A stretch of 64,000 nt of DNA from assembly GCA_964533495.1 (NCBI GenBank), contig CAZHJU010000004.1, forward strand, positions 1 to 64,000, given 5' to 3'. This DNA comes from Ga0077527 sp964533495 (GTDB taxonomy: Bacteria; Pseudomonadota; Gammaproteobacteria; Burkholderiales; SG8-41). This document shows, piece after piece, positions 1-8,200 of the stretch. The position numbers were made by a program, and so were the translations under genes. Under the pieces are notes generated by a model. The model was not told the origin of the DNA. It did not search any database and saw only the letters and a program-made list of their open reading frames with translations. Position 1 is the stretch's first letter, and the number at the start of each line of letters is the position of its first letter.

Positions 1-1
1 C

Positions 2-226
2 CTGACGCCGAAGCAGATGAAGACGCTGATCACCCGCGCCGGGCCCGGCACCAAGGTGGTCTGCCTCGGCAACATCTCGCAGATCGACACGCCGTACCTG
101 ACCGAGGGCAGCTCGGGCCTGACCTACGTGGTGGACCGGATGAAGGGCTGGCCGCACGGCGGCCATGTCACGCTGATGCGCGGCGAGCGTTCGCGGCTAG
201 CAGACCAGGCTGCGGAAGTGCTGTAG
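2..226 (+). CDS. PhoH-family ATPase, C-terminal fragment
   Basis: This is the last 74 codons of a gene that enters from the left edge. The visible part runs from LTPKQMKTLITRAGPGTKVV through GNISQIDTPYLTEGSSGLTY to a TAG stop. The pattern of TPKQMK, RAGPGTKVV, GDxxQID-like and SSGLTY motifs is the C-terminal part of the PhoH P-loop fold as found in PhoH/YlaK proteins that carry an N-terminal PIN domain. These are ATPases of uncertain role, linked to RNA metabolism. The Walker A motif and any PIN domain lie outside the window, so the full architecture cannot be checked. It converges on dnaB with a 27-base gap. Confidence 0.85.
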   Translation: MTPKQMKTLITRAGPGTKVVCLGNISQIDTPYLTEGSSGLTYVVDRMKGWPHGGHVTLMRGERSRLADQAAEVL

Positions 227-253
227 CCGTAACCTGCCGCCGGTTGCGGCGGC

Positions 254-1666
254 TCAGTAGTCCGGCCCGCCCCCGATGCCGCCGCCGGCGTAGTTCTCGA
301 AGCGGGTGTGGCGGCCGAGGAAGGTCAGGTCGACCTTGCCGACGGGGCCGTTCCGCTGCTTGGCGACGATGATCTCGGCGATGCCCTTGCGCGGCGAATC
401 CTGGTTGTAGACCTCGTCGCGGTAGATGAACAGAATCACGTCCGCGTCCTGCTCGATGGCGCCGGATTCGCGCAGGTCCGACATCATCGGGCGCTTGTCC
501 TGGCGCGAATCGACGCCGCGGTTCAGCTGCGACAGCGCGATCACCGGAATCTTCAGCTCCTTGGCGATGCCCTTCAGCGACCGCGAGATTTCGGCGATCT
601 CGGTGGCGCGGTTCTCGTCGCGCCCGCCGCCGGAGGTGCCCGACATCAGCTGCAGGTAGTCGACCACGATCAGCGACAGCCCGCCGCACTGGCGGTGCAT
701 GCGCCGCGCGCGCGAACGCACTTCGAGGCAGTTCAGCCCCGCGGTGTCGTCGATGTAGATCTGCGAGTCGTTGAGCTTGCCGACGGCGTCGACCAGCCGC
801 GGCCAGTCTTCTTCCTTGAAGGTGCCGGTGCGCAGCTGGTGCTGGTCCACCCGACCCACCGAACCGATCATCCGCATCGCCAGTTGCGGCCCCGACATCT
901 CCATGCTGAACACGGCCACCGCCTTCTTGCTGTCGAGCGCCGCGTTTTCGACCATGTTCATCGCCAGCGCGGTCTTGCCCATCGACGGCCGCCCGGCGAT
1001 GACGATCAGCTCGCCCGGCTGCAGGCCGGAGGTCATGCGGTCGAGGTCGACGAAGCCGGTGGCGAGCCCGATCACGTCGTGCTTGTTCTCGCGGCTGTAG
1101 AGCATGTCGATGCGCTCGACGGTCTCGGTCAGCAGCGGATCGATCTTGGTGAAACCCTGCCGCGTCTTGGCGCCGGCCTCGGCGATCTGGAACACCCTGG
1201 CCTCGGCCTCGTCGATCAGCACATGGGCGTCCTTGCCGCTGGGACTGTAGGCCGAATCGGCGATGGCCGTGCCCACCGCGGCGAGGTTGCGCAGCACCGA
1301 GCGCTCGCGGACGATTTCGGCGTAGCGGCGGATGTTGGCCGCGCTGGGCGTGTTCAGCGCCAGCGAGGCGATGTAGGCCTGGCCGCCGGCCTCCGCGAGT
1401 TTGCCGCCGCGCTCCAGGTTTTCAGTGACGGTCAGCGAATCGGCGGGCCGGTTGAGTTCGATCAGTTGCGCGATGGCCCCGAAGATCGTGCGATGGTCGG
1501 CGCGGTAGAAATCGGCCTCGGTGACCACATCGGCGATGCGATCCCAGGCCGCGTTGTCGAGCAGCAGGCCGCCCAGCACCGATTGCTCCGCTTCCACGGA
1601 ATGCGGCGGCGTGCGCACGGCTTCGAGCTGCGAGTCCCTGGCAATCGGCGTGACGAGTTGAACCAT
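254..1666 (-). CDS. dnaB: Replicative DNA helicase DnaB
   Basis: This is the hexameric 5'-3' helicase of the replication fork, which also recruits DnaG primase. The 470-residue product has the usual family length. Residues 20-125 form the helical N-terminal collar domain, and the RecA-like motor follows, with Walker A GRPSMGKT at 225-232 and Walker B LIVVDYLQLM at 332-341. The ATG at 1664-1666 is the only start that keeps the whole N-domain. It is the last gene of the rpsF-priB-rpsR-rplI block, but an intrinsic terminator at 1757-1782 separates it from rplI, so it probably also has its own promoter. The AT-rich repeat at 1674-1716 lies directly upstream. Confidence 0.97.
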   Translation of the reverse strand: MVQLVTPIARDSQLEAVRTPPHSVEAEQSVLGGLLLDNAAWDRIADVVTEADFYRADHRTIFGAIAQLIELNRPADSLTVTENLERGGKLAEAGGQAYIASLALNTPSAANIRRYAEIVRERSVLRNLAAVGTAIADSAYSPSGKDAHVLIDEAEARVFQIAEAGAKTRQGFTKIDPLLTETVERIDMLYSRENKHDVIGLATGFVDLDRMTSGLQPGELIVIAGRPSMGKTALAMNMVENAALDSKKAVAVFSMEMSGPQLAMRMIGSVGRVDQHQLRTGTFKEEDWPRLVDAVGKLNDSQIYIDDTAGLNCLEVRSRARRMHRQCGGLSLIVVDYLQLMSGTSGGGRDENRATEIAEISRSLKGIAKELKIPVIALSQLNRGVDSRQDKRPMMSDLRESGAIEQDADVILFIYRDEVYNQDSPRKGIAEIIVAKQRNGPVGKVDLTFLGRHTRFENYAGGGIGGGPDY

Positions 1667-1673
1667 GATTGCG

Positions 1674-1716
1674 GATATATATAATTATTTGATTTTAAAC
1701 AGATTTTTTAAAATCC
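1674..1716 (+). repeat. AT-rich dispersed element, copy 1
   Basis: An AT-rich patch in GC-rich surroundings, with core starting ATAATTATTTGATTTTAAAC at 1681. It shares 26 of 35 positions with the copy at 9736. It fills the space just upstream of dnaB and lies antisense to that gene, so it may also supply promoter-like sequence. Confidence 0.6.
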
Positions 1717-1756
1717 GGGGCACTGCATGACCCGCAGGCGCGATTCAATGTAGCGA

Positions 1757-1782
1757 AAAAAAAGGGCTGTCGCCAGCCCTTT
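1757..1782 (-). terminator. Intrinsic terminator after rplI
   Basis: A perfect 9-bp stem (AAAGGGCTG/CAGCCCTTT) with a 4-base loop. On the minus strand a run of T residues follows. It lies between rplI and dnaB and would end or attenuate the ribosomal protein transcript. Confidence 0.85.
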
Positions 1783-1829
1783 TTCAGTGATCCAAAAAAC
1801 GCTTTGGATTCAGCGCTGATGCGCTCCGT

Positions 1830-2282
1830 TCAGGCCGTTTCGCCGAGCACCGACACGGTGATCGAGGCCACCACGTCGGCGTGCAGCGCCAGCTTGATCG
1901 GGTAATCCCCGATCATTTTCAGCGGGCCTTCCGGCATGCGGATCAGCGCCTTGGGCACGTCGAAGCCCTGCTTCTTCAGCGCTTCCGAGATGTCCGAGTT
2001 GGTCACCGAGCCGAAGAGCTTGCCGTCGACGCCGGCCTTCTGGGTGATCTGCAGCATCAGCCCTTCGAGCTTCGTCGCCTTGTCCTGCGTCTGCGCCAGC
2101 ACTTCGGCATGCGCCTTTTCCAGCTCGGCGCGGCGCTTCTCGAATTCCGCCAGGTTGGCGGTCGTCGCGCGCTTGGCCTTGCCCTGCGGGATCAGGAAAT
2201 TGCGGGCATAACCGTCCTTCACGCGGACCACGTCGCCCAGCGTGCCGAGGTTGATCACTTTCTCAAGAAGAATGACTTGCAT
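1830..2282 (-). CDS. rplI: 50S ribosomal protein L9
   Basis: L9 binds 23S rRNA domain V near the L1 stalk and helps maintain reading frame. The 150-residue protein starts MQVILLEKVINLGTLGDVVR, the conserved N-terminal rRNA-binding domain. The long connecting helix rich in K, E and A covers about residues 45-80, and the C-terminal domain ends VTVSVLGETA-like. Length and architecture are normal. It follows rpsR by 10 bases in the rpsF-priB-rpsR-rplI operon and is followed by an intrinsic terminator. Confidence 0.98.
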   Translation of the reverse strand: MQVILLEKVINLGTLGDVVRVKDGYARNFLIPQGKAKRATTANLAEFEKRRAELEKAHAEVLAQTQDKATKLEGLMLQITQKAGVDGKLFGSVTNSDISEALKKQGFDVPKALIRMPEGPLKMIGDYPIKLALHADVVASITVSVLGETA

Positions 2283-2292
2283 GTCTGGCCTC

Positions 2293-2589
2293 TCAGTGCA
2301 GGTCGGTGTACGGCAGCAACGCCAGGAAGCGCGCGCGTTTCACCGCAATCGACAACTGGCGCTGGTAACGCGCCTTGGTGCCCGTGATGCGGGCCGGGAT
2401 GATCCTGCCGTTCTCGTTGATGAAGTCCTTCAGCAGGTTGATGTCCTTGTAGTCCACCTGCTTGATGCCTTCCGCGGTGAACCGGCAGAACTTGCGGCGG
2501 CGGAACAGGGCGTTGCCCTTTTTCCGGCCGTCCTTCTTGCCTTTGCCAAACCTGCCTTTGCCGCCGCTGTTGCCGCCCATTCTTGCCAT
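2293..2589 (-). CDS. rpsR: 30S ribosomal protein S18, N-terminally extended
   Basis: S18 pairs with S6 on the platform of the small subunit. The S18 core is clear: FRRRKFCRFT, then DYKDINLLKDFINENGRIIPARITGTKA and a basic C-terminus. The product has 98 residues, against roughly 75-80 in enterobacteria, because about 25 residues rich in Gly and Lys precede the core. Two starts are possible, codon 1 or the Met at codon 4 (2580). The extension is read in frame with no other good start closer to the core. It lies between priB and rplI, spaced 12 and 10 bases. Confidence 0.96.
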   Translation of the reverse strand: MARMGGNSGGKGRFGKGKKDGRKKGNALFRRRKFCRFTAEGIKQVDYKDINLLKDFINENGRIIPARITGTKARYQRQLSIAVKRARFLALLPYTDLH

Positions 2590-2601
2590 GTGCGCTTCCT
2601 T

Positions 2602-2898
2602 TCAGATCAATTCGATGTTCGTGACGTGCAGGACCACTTGCCTGCTCATGCGATGCTTGCGGTTCAGGAAACCCTGCGCTTCCACCCTGCTGCCTCCGCG
2701 GATCTTCGCGATGCTGGCTGCGAGATCGCCTATGGCCTTGGCCGGCATTTCGAATTCCACCTGCCTCGGGCTGCCCGCCTCGGTCTGCTGCGAAGCGTGG
2801 GCCAGGATGAAATCGACGACCGGAAGACCGGCGGGGGTGTGGCGCAGCGGTTCCATCGCGGCCAGTGTCGCTGTCAACCTGACCGTGTTTCCGCCCAC
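2602..2898 (-). CDS. priB: Primosomal replication protein N (PriB)
   Basis: PriB is a small single-stranded DNA-binding OB-fold protein that stabilises PriA at stalled forks for replication restart. The 98-residue sequence begins MGGNTVRLTATLAAMEPLRH and contains the TPAGLPVVDFILAH strand pair typical of PriB. It ends with the strand QVVLHVTNIELI. Its place between rpsF and rpsR is the classic beta/gammaproteobacterial location. The 15-base gap to rpsF and 12-base gap to rpsR indicate one transcript. Confidence 0.96.
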   Translation of the reverse strand: MGGNTVRLTATLAAMEPLRHTPAGLPVVDFILAHASQQTEAGSPRQVEFEMPAKAIGDLAASIAKIRGGSRVEAQGFLNRKHRMSRQVVLHVTNIELI

Positions 2899-2913
2899 CT
2901 TATTGCAGCCCGG

Positions 2914-3315
2914 TCAGGCCGCGCGCTCCGTTGCCGCGGGCGCCGCCGGCTTGGCGGCATCCTCGCCGCCGGCCGCGGCGGGCACCGGACGCGATTTCTC
3001 TTCCCGCATCATCGGCGACGGGCCGGTCACGGCCTCTTCCATGCTGACGGTCAGGTGGCGCAGCACCGCATCGTTGAATTTGAAGGCGTGCTCCAGCTCG
3101 ACCAGCGTTTCATTGTCGCACTCGATGTTCATGAGCACGTAATGCGCCTTGTGCATTTTCTGGATCGGGTAGGTCAGCTGGCGGCGGCCCCAGTCTTCGA
3201 GGCGGTGAATCGCGCCCTTGCGGCCGGTGATCATCTGGCGATAGCGGTCGAGCATCGCCGGCACCTGCTCGCTTTGGTCCGGATGGACGATCAAAACGAT
3301 CTCGTAATGTCGCAT
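2914..3315 (-). CDS. rpsF: 30S ribosomal protein S6
   Basis: S6 binds 16S rRNA as a heterodimer with S18. The protein begins MRHYEIVLIVHPDQSEQVPA and shows the MKAHYVLMNIE-like strand (KMHKAHYVLMNIECDN). It is 133 residues long: a normal core to about residue 95, then an acidic and Ala/Pro-rich tail. A good ribosome binding site (AAGGAGA) precedes the ATG. It is the first gene of the block and is read from the promoter at 3416-3443 through a leader carrying a GC-rich hairpin. Confidence 0.97.
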   Translation of the reverse strand: MRHYEIVLIVHPDQSEQVPAMLDRYRQMITGRKGAIHRLEDWGRRQLTYPIQKMHKAHYVLMNIECDNETLVELEHAFKFNDAVLRHLTVSMEEAVTGPSPMMREEKSRPVPAAAGGEDAAKPAAPAATERAA

Positions 3316-3386
3316 TCAAGTCTCCTTTTGGGCTGTTGGGCCGCCCGCGATGCGAGCGCGGTGCGGCAAGGAAGGTATGAACAACA

Positions 3387-3406
3387 CGCGCGGCGGTCGC
3401 CGCGCG
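3387..3406 (-). promoter_or_regulatory. Leader hairpin of the rpsF operon
   Basis: An inverted repeat of at least 8 bp (CGCGCGGC/GCCGCGCG) with loop GGTC. It lies a few bases downstream of the predicted transcription start, so the mRNA would begin with it. S6:S18 is known to autoregulate some rpsF leaders through an RNA motif. Whether this hairpin is that motif cannot be told by eye. Confidence 0.35.
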
Positions 3407-3415
3407 AAGGGCGGG

Positions 3416-3443
3416 ATTATACCGGAACCGCCCGGCGGATCAA
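3416..3443 (-). promoter_or_regulatory. Sigma70 promoter of the rpsF operon
   Basis: The minus strand carries TTGATC (3438-3443), a 16-base spacer and a perfect TATAAT (3416-3421). The predicted start is near 3409, about 94 bases upstream of the rpsF ATG. No other match this good exists between tpsB and rpsF. Confidence 0.75.
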
Positions 3444-3466
3444 GGGCTTGGCAGCCCCGTCCGGTG

Positions 3467-5059
3467 TCAGTAGATGATCGCCAGGCCGGCGTTCAGGCGC
3501 TGGTCGCTGCTCTGGCGGGTGCCGTGATCCTTGAGGATTTGCGCCAGATCGACCCGCAGGCTGACGTTCTTGCCGAAGGACAGGCGCAGGCCGATGCCGG
3601 CGCTGGCGAGATGCTTGCCGGCCTGCTCTCCCGGCAGGGCATTGTTCCGGGACACGGCGCCGAAATCGTAGAAGCCGACCAGGCGGGTCCGCCATTTGTC
3701 GTCGAGGCCGATCCTGCCGGCAAAATTGGGCGTGTAGAGCTCCAGTTGCGCCGCATAACCGCGGTCGTTGGCGGCTTCGCGCGGCAGGTAACCGCGCACG
3801 GTATCGACGCCGCCAAGGCCGAACTGCTCGCCGGGAATCAGCGAATCCTCCGTGTACTGCGCCGTCAGCGCGACGCGCGCCTGCCACTCGTTGCGGAAGG
3901 CGTGCGCGAAGCTGGTGCCCGCGCGGAGGATCACGTAATTCTCGTTGGCATTGATGCGGGTGCGGCGGAAATCGGCCGCCGTGCCATCGTTGCCGCCGGG
4001 AATGTTGGCGGACAGCGCGGCATTGAAGGACCATTCGCTGGCGGTCATGCGCTTGACGCCGGCATATCCCACCGAAACCGGATGCACGGTGATGTCCGGC
4101 ACGAAGCCGATGCCGCCCAGCGTCACGTTGTTCTTGTAGGCACGGTAGTCCAGGCCGGCGTAGGTCTTGTGCTCGATGTCGTCCCATTTCGGCAGGTAGT
4201 AGCTCCAGCGGCCGCCGAAGATGGTGCCGCTGCCGCTGACGGTGAACAGTCCGCCCACCGTGCCGGAATCGACGTCCGAATAGCCGGCAAAAAGGTCCAG
4301 CGAACTGTTCAGGTGGTAATAGGGAATGCGGTAGCCGAAACCGTAGATCGACACCTGGTCCAGCTTGTCGGGCGAGGTGATGTACTGCAGCGACAGCGTG
4401 TGATCGCGGTCGAACAGGTTCGTGTGCTGGAAACCGAGGCCCAGGCGGGTGTAACCGGTGTCCGAAGTGCCGCTGTCGTCCAGCGTGGCCACCAGCCGCC
4501 AGGGCCGGCTGTCGGTGACGCGGACATTGACGTCGACCACGCCTTCGTTGGCGCCGGAACGCAGCAGCACGCTGGTCTGCTTGACGGGATGTTCCGCGGT
4601 GATCTGCAGGTTGCGCGCGATCTCGCCGGAATTGGGCGTCTCGCCCTCCTTGACCGAGGGCAGCGCGCGGCGCACGTTCGCCTCGCTGAAATGCTCGTTG
4701 CCTTCGACCGTGACCTTGCCGATTTTCGGCTGGACGATGTTGAAGCGGACCACGCCGCGGGTGATGTCCTGCTCCGGCAGCGCCACCTGGATCACGCCGT
4801 AGCCGCGACGGCGGTACTCCCCTTCCAGCGCCTCCAGCGCGCGCTGCACGTCGCTGAAATCCTTGTTGCCGCCTGTGAACGGCGCCACCAGCCGCTGCAC
4901 GAGTTCGGCACCGAGAATCGAATCGCCGGCCACGTCGAAACGCTTGATCTCGAACTTCGGCGCGGGGACCGCCGCGTCTTGGGCCATTGCGGGCAATGCG
5001 GCGGCCGCGGAAATCAGCAGGAAACAAAACAGGTGGCGCAATGATTTTTTATAAGTCAT
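3467..5059 (-). CDS. TpsB outer-membrane transporter (ShlB/FhaC/HecB family)
   Basis: This is the Omp85-superfamily pore that exports its TpsA partner in two-partner secretion. The 530 residues start with a signal peptide (hydrophobic core FCFLLISAAAALPAMA, cleavage near residue 27). A POTRA_2 and ShlB-type POTRA region follows to about residue 190 (RRGYGVIQVALPEQDITRG is typical), then a 16-strand barrel. VRGYLPRE carries the conserved VRGY lid-loop motif, and the last residues LAIIY are an aromatic-ended strand. The ATG at 5057-5059 lies inside an AT-rich dispersed element, so this copy contributes the first codons. It is downstream of tpsA on the same strand, behind a terminator. Confidence 0.92.
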   Translation of the reverse strand: MTYKKSLRHLFCFLLISAAAALPAMAQDAAVPAPKFEIKRFDVAGDSILGAELVQRLVAPFTGGNKDFSDVQRALEALEGEYRRRGYGVIQVALPEQDITRGVVRFNIVQPKIGKVTVEGNEHFSEANVRRALPSVKEGETPNSGEIARNLQITAEHPVKQTSVLLRSGANEGVVDVNVRVTDSRPWRLVATLDDSGTSDTGYTRLGLGFQHTNLFDRDHTLSLQYITSPDKLDQVSIYGFGYRIPYYHLNSSLDLFAGYSDVDSGTVGGLFTVSGSGTIFGGRWSYYLPKWDDIEHKTYAGLDYRAYKNNVTLGGIGFVPDITVHPVSVGYAGVKRMTASEWSFNAALSANIPGGNDGTAADFRRTRINANENYVILRAGTSFAHAFRNEWQARVALTAQYTEDSLIPGEQFGLGGVDTVRGYLPREAANDRGYAAQLELYTPNFAGRIGLDDKWRTRLVGFYDFGAVSRNNALPGEQAGKHLASAGIGLRLSFGKNVSLRVDLAQILKDHGTRQSSDQRLNAGLAIIY

Positions 5060-5083
5060 TGTTTTATATCACTTATTTTGAAC
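5041..5083 (+). repeat. AT-rich dispersed element, copy 2
   Basis: The core begins ATAAGTCATTGTTTTATATC at 5051 and continues to 5083. It overlaps the start codon and first codons of the tpsB gene, which is read on the opposite strand. Confidence 0.55.
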
Positions 5084-5223
5084 TGCATCCCTGGTTCAGG
5101 CAGTAGCCGCTTTTCCGGTCACCATCCCCCGCGCATCAGCGACATGCCGCTTGCGCATTGAATTATCGCAGATTTTTCCGATTTTTCCACGATTTGTGAA
5201 GCATCCGGCATATCCGTCCCCCA

Positions 5224-5252
5224 CAAAAAAACCCCGGCGGGAAGCCGGGGTT
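5224..5252 (-). terminator. Intrinsic terminator between tpsA and tpsB
   Basis: A 9-bp stem (AACCCCGGC/GCCGGGGTT) with a 5-base loop, followed on the minus strand by at least six T residues. It lies 23 bases after the tpsA stop and about 165 bases before tpsB, so tpsB expression needs read-through or its own promoter. Confidence 0.8.
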
Positions 5253-5274
5253 CCGGATCAGCAACAAACTGCCC

Positions 5275-8200
5275 TCAGCGGCAGATGGGCGCATCCTTCT
5301 TCTTCTCGTCGCCGATCTCCTCGAACACGTCCTTGTCCTTTTCCGGATCGGGCGGCTTGGTCGATTGACCCATGGCCACAATCAGCGCGTCCGTCGGAAT
5401 GTTCAACGTCACCCCGCCGCCATAAGTAACCAGCAGGTTGGTGCCGAGAATCGCACCGCTGCCATCCGCGAAAAAGCCCGTGCCGCCACTAAAGAGAGCG
5501 CCTTCGGACACCACGCCCTCGACGCCGTTGACGAAATACCCGCCGCTGGTCAGCATCGGGAACGTCACATGGATGGTTGTCGGAGCGCCTGCTGCGACGG
5601 TGCCGCCGTTATTCATGTGTATGACGCCACCGACGGTCATGAATACATCCGGATTCCCCAGGATGGAACTGTCGCCATCCACGGTCACATTGCCGCCGGT
5701 GGCAATGTAGGCATTTCCGTAGCCTTCCACGGAACTGCCGTTCGTCAGACTGAGGCTGCCCGTCGCACCCACACTGGCAGTGGAGTCTGCGTCGACATAA
5801 GAGTTGTCGTCCAGGCTGATATTGGCACCGCCCAAGCCTACGGTGCCAGTACTGGAGATGCCCGCCCCATTGATCAGCGACACGTTCCCCGCCGCCGCGA
5901 CAATCACGGATTTCATGCCCGGCGTATTGCCGCCGCCTACAGCGTTCAAGGTGTCGTAGTAATATGAAGAATCAAGGACGATATTGCCGCCGGCCACCAT
6001 CAGAATACCGGCATCGCCACCGATATTGCCGTCGCCACCGTAAACCTGACCTTCGGCACCTTCGAACTGGATATTGCCGCCGGCAAGCAGGGTCAATCCC
6101 GCGGCACCACCCTGACCGGCAGCAGCGGATCCGCCATCGGCTGTCAGGATGCTGTTGCTGACCGTCAGCCCTCCACTCGCCGAAACCAGTACCAAGCCGC
6201 CACCGCCTGCAGTTCCGCCGTCGCCACCGTTGGCAAACACGTCTGCATAATTCTCGATCGTCGTTGCGCCCGCAGAACTGATGTTCACCGTGGCCATGCC
6301 ACCCGTGCCGGCAACAGCTGTGTAAGGCCCTTCACCTCCATCTGCATGAACCCAGCCTCCGGAAATCTTCATGGCCCCGCTGGTGGATGCCAGACTGACC
6401 GAGGCATTTCCGCCGCTACCTGTAGCGCCGCCTTCACCGCCTTCGCCACCCCAGCCGCCCCGAGCTGAAACCTCGCCCATCACGTCCATGTTTCCACTGG
6501 ATGTCAGTTGAACCACGCCATCGCCACCGCGACCACCCTGAACTGGGTCGCCATAATAGTAGTAGAAAGATCCGCCACCCCCCCCCTCTCCCCTAACCTG
6601 GCCACCACTTTGCCCACCATTCTCAACCGTTATGGCTCCCGCTGTCATCATGACCTTGCCATCACCGCCACGGCCCGCCGTGGCACCACCACCTTCACCA
6701 CCTTCCGCATACCCGCCAGTGCCACCTTGCCCGACAACACCACCGTAGGCAGCTATGGTCAGCGTGCCTGCCGCATTCACGTCCACCACACCATTGCCGC
6801 CTTGCCCGCCATTCACTCCTGAATCGCCGTAACCGCCCATACCGCCATTCGCATTGACACTGCCATTGACCATGAGGCCACCGCCCGAAGTCAGGGTCAC
6901 TGTCGCATTGCCGCCGTTGCCAGCAGGACTGAAATAACCGTACCCGCCTTCGCCGCCATCCGCAGTAATCGGTCCGATGCTGTTGATCTGCATCGAACTG
7001 CTTGAAGACAGAGTGATCGTGGCATTGCCGCCGGCCTGGCCTTCACCACCATCGCCACCGCGCGCATAAACAGGCCGGCTGACGGTCAACTGACCGCCGG
7101 TTACTGCAACATTGATCGACGCATCCAGTCCGTTGCCAGCATAGCTGTCGACGGTGATGCCGTTTGTGCCGCCCACCGACCCGATAACCAGATCGCCCGA
7201 GTTCTTGAAGGCGAAGGAACCCATCGCACCGCCGGCAAGTGTGCCGACACCGTTCGTCGCGTCCGCCAGCTTGACGGCGCCCATATCACTAAGAGCCAGC
7301 AGGCTGCTGGCCATGACAGGGGCGGACGAACTCTGGGTAATGTCACTGACAGCATGCAGATAAACATTTCCATTGGTGCTGACCGGCGCATTCAGCATAA
7401 TGGAGCCCGGGTTTTGATTCGTCAAAACCGAAGCGGCAGGATCTGTAATGCCGTCCCAGCCCGCATTCAGCTTGACGTCACCGGTGCCAAGATTGGTGAT
7501 GGCCTGATTGACCACCACATGCCGTTGAGCAGTCAGCGTCAGGCCGCTGTCGCTGTTCCATGACACCGCGTCATTCACGAGGATGTCGCCGTTACTGCCG
7601 CCGTAGGCGCCGCTTCCGTAAAAATAGTTGGGTCCGCCATAAGCCGCAGTCGAGATGACAACATCTGCGCTGTTCAGCAAGGAACTCAGGTTGGCGCCAC
7701 TGATATCACCGCCATAACCTGCCGCAATGACAAAATCGTTGGGATCTATCAGCCAGGTACCCTTGACGCCCTGCGCCGCCGTCGTGTCAATGATTGCCGA
7801 ATCGGCAATCTTCACCCGGTTCTTGCCCGAAGTTTCAATGAATCCGCCGTTACCGCTGACAGGAGCTGATGCTTTCAATGTGCCGTCAACATAAGTGTTG
7901 TTGTCGGCCAAAGCGATGATTTCACCACCGCCCTTGCCGCTGGCGTCGATCACGCTGGTCGAAGTCAGCGTGATGTCTTTTTTCGCTTTCAGCAGGATCC
8001 TGCCGCCTTCGGCAACCGCGCTGCTGGCGTTCAGCATGCCGCTGTTGTGGATCAGCCCGGCATAGATGCCGATGCGGCCCGCTTCGGCAGTGACGGTACC
8101 GAGGTTGCGCGCCTCGTTGTCCGGCGCGACGACCTCCACGCGCAGGTTTGGCGTGCCCGGATTGACCAGTTCGACGCTGTTGCCGGCCGCCAGCACCACT

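Noticed and set aside
308..1684. Long plus-strand open frame opposite dnaB
   Set aside because: It is the GC-rich antisense shadow of dnaB. Its translation is rich in Arg, Ala, Gly and His with no domain.
1667..1756. Precise promoter call for dnaB in its upstream AT-rich repeat
   Set aside because: Several overlapping A/T hexamers fit weakly and none is better than the rest.
3350..5044. Plus-strand 564-codon frame opposite tpsB
   Set aside because: Antisense of a clear TpsB gene; composition is typical of a shadow frame.
5900..7100. Repetitive DNA in the tpsA gene as a possible CRISPR or satellite array
   Set aside because: The repetition is at protein level (glycine-rich loops), units vary in length and sequence, and there are no constant repeats with unique spacers.
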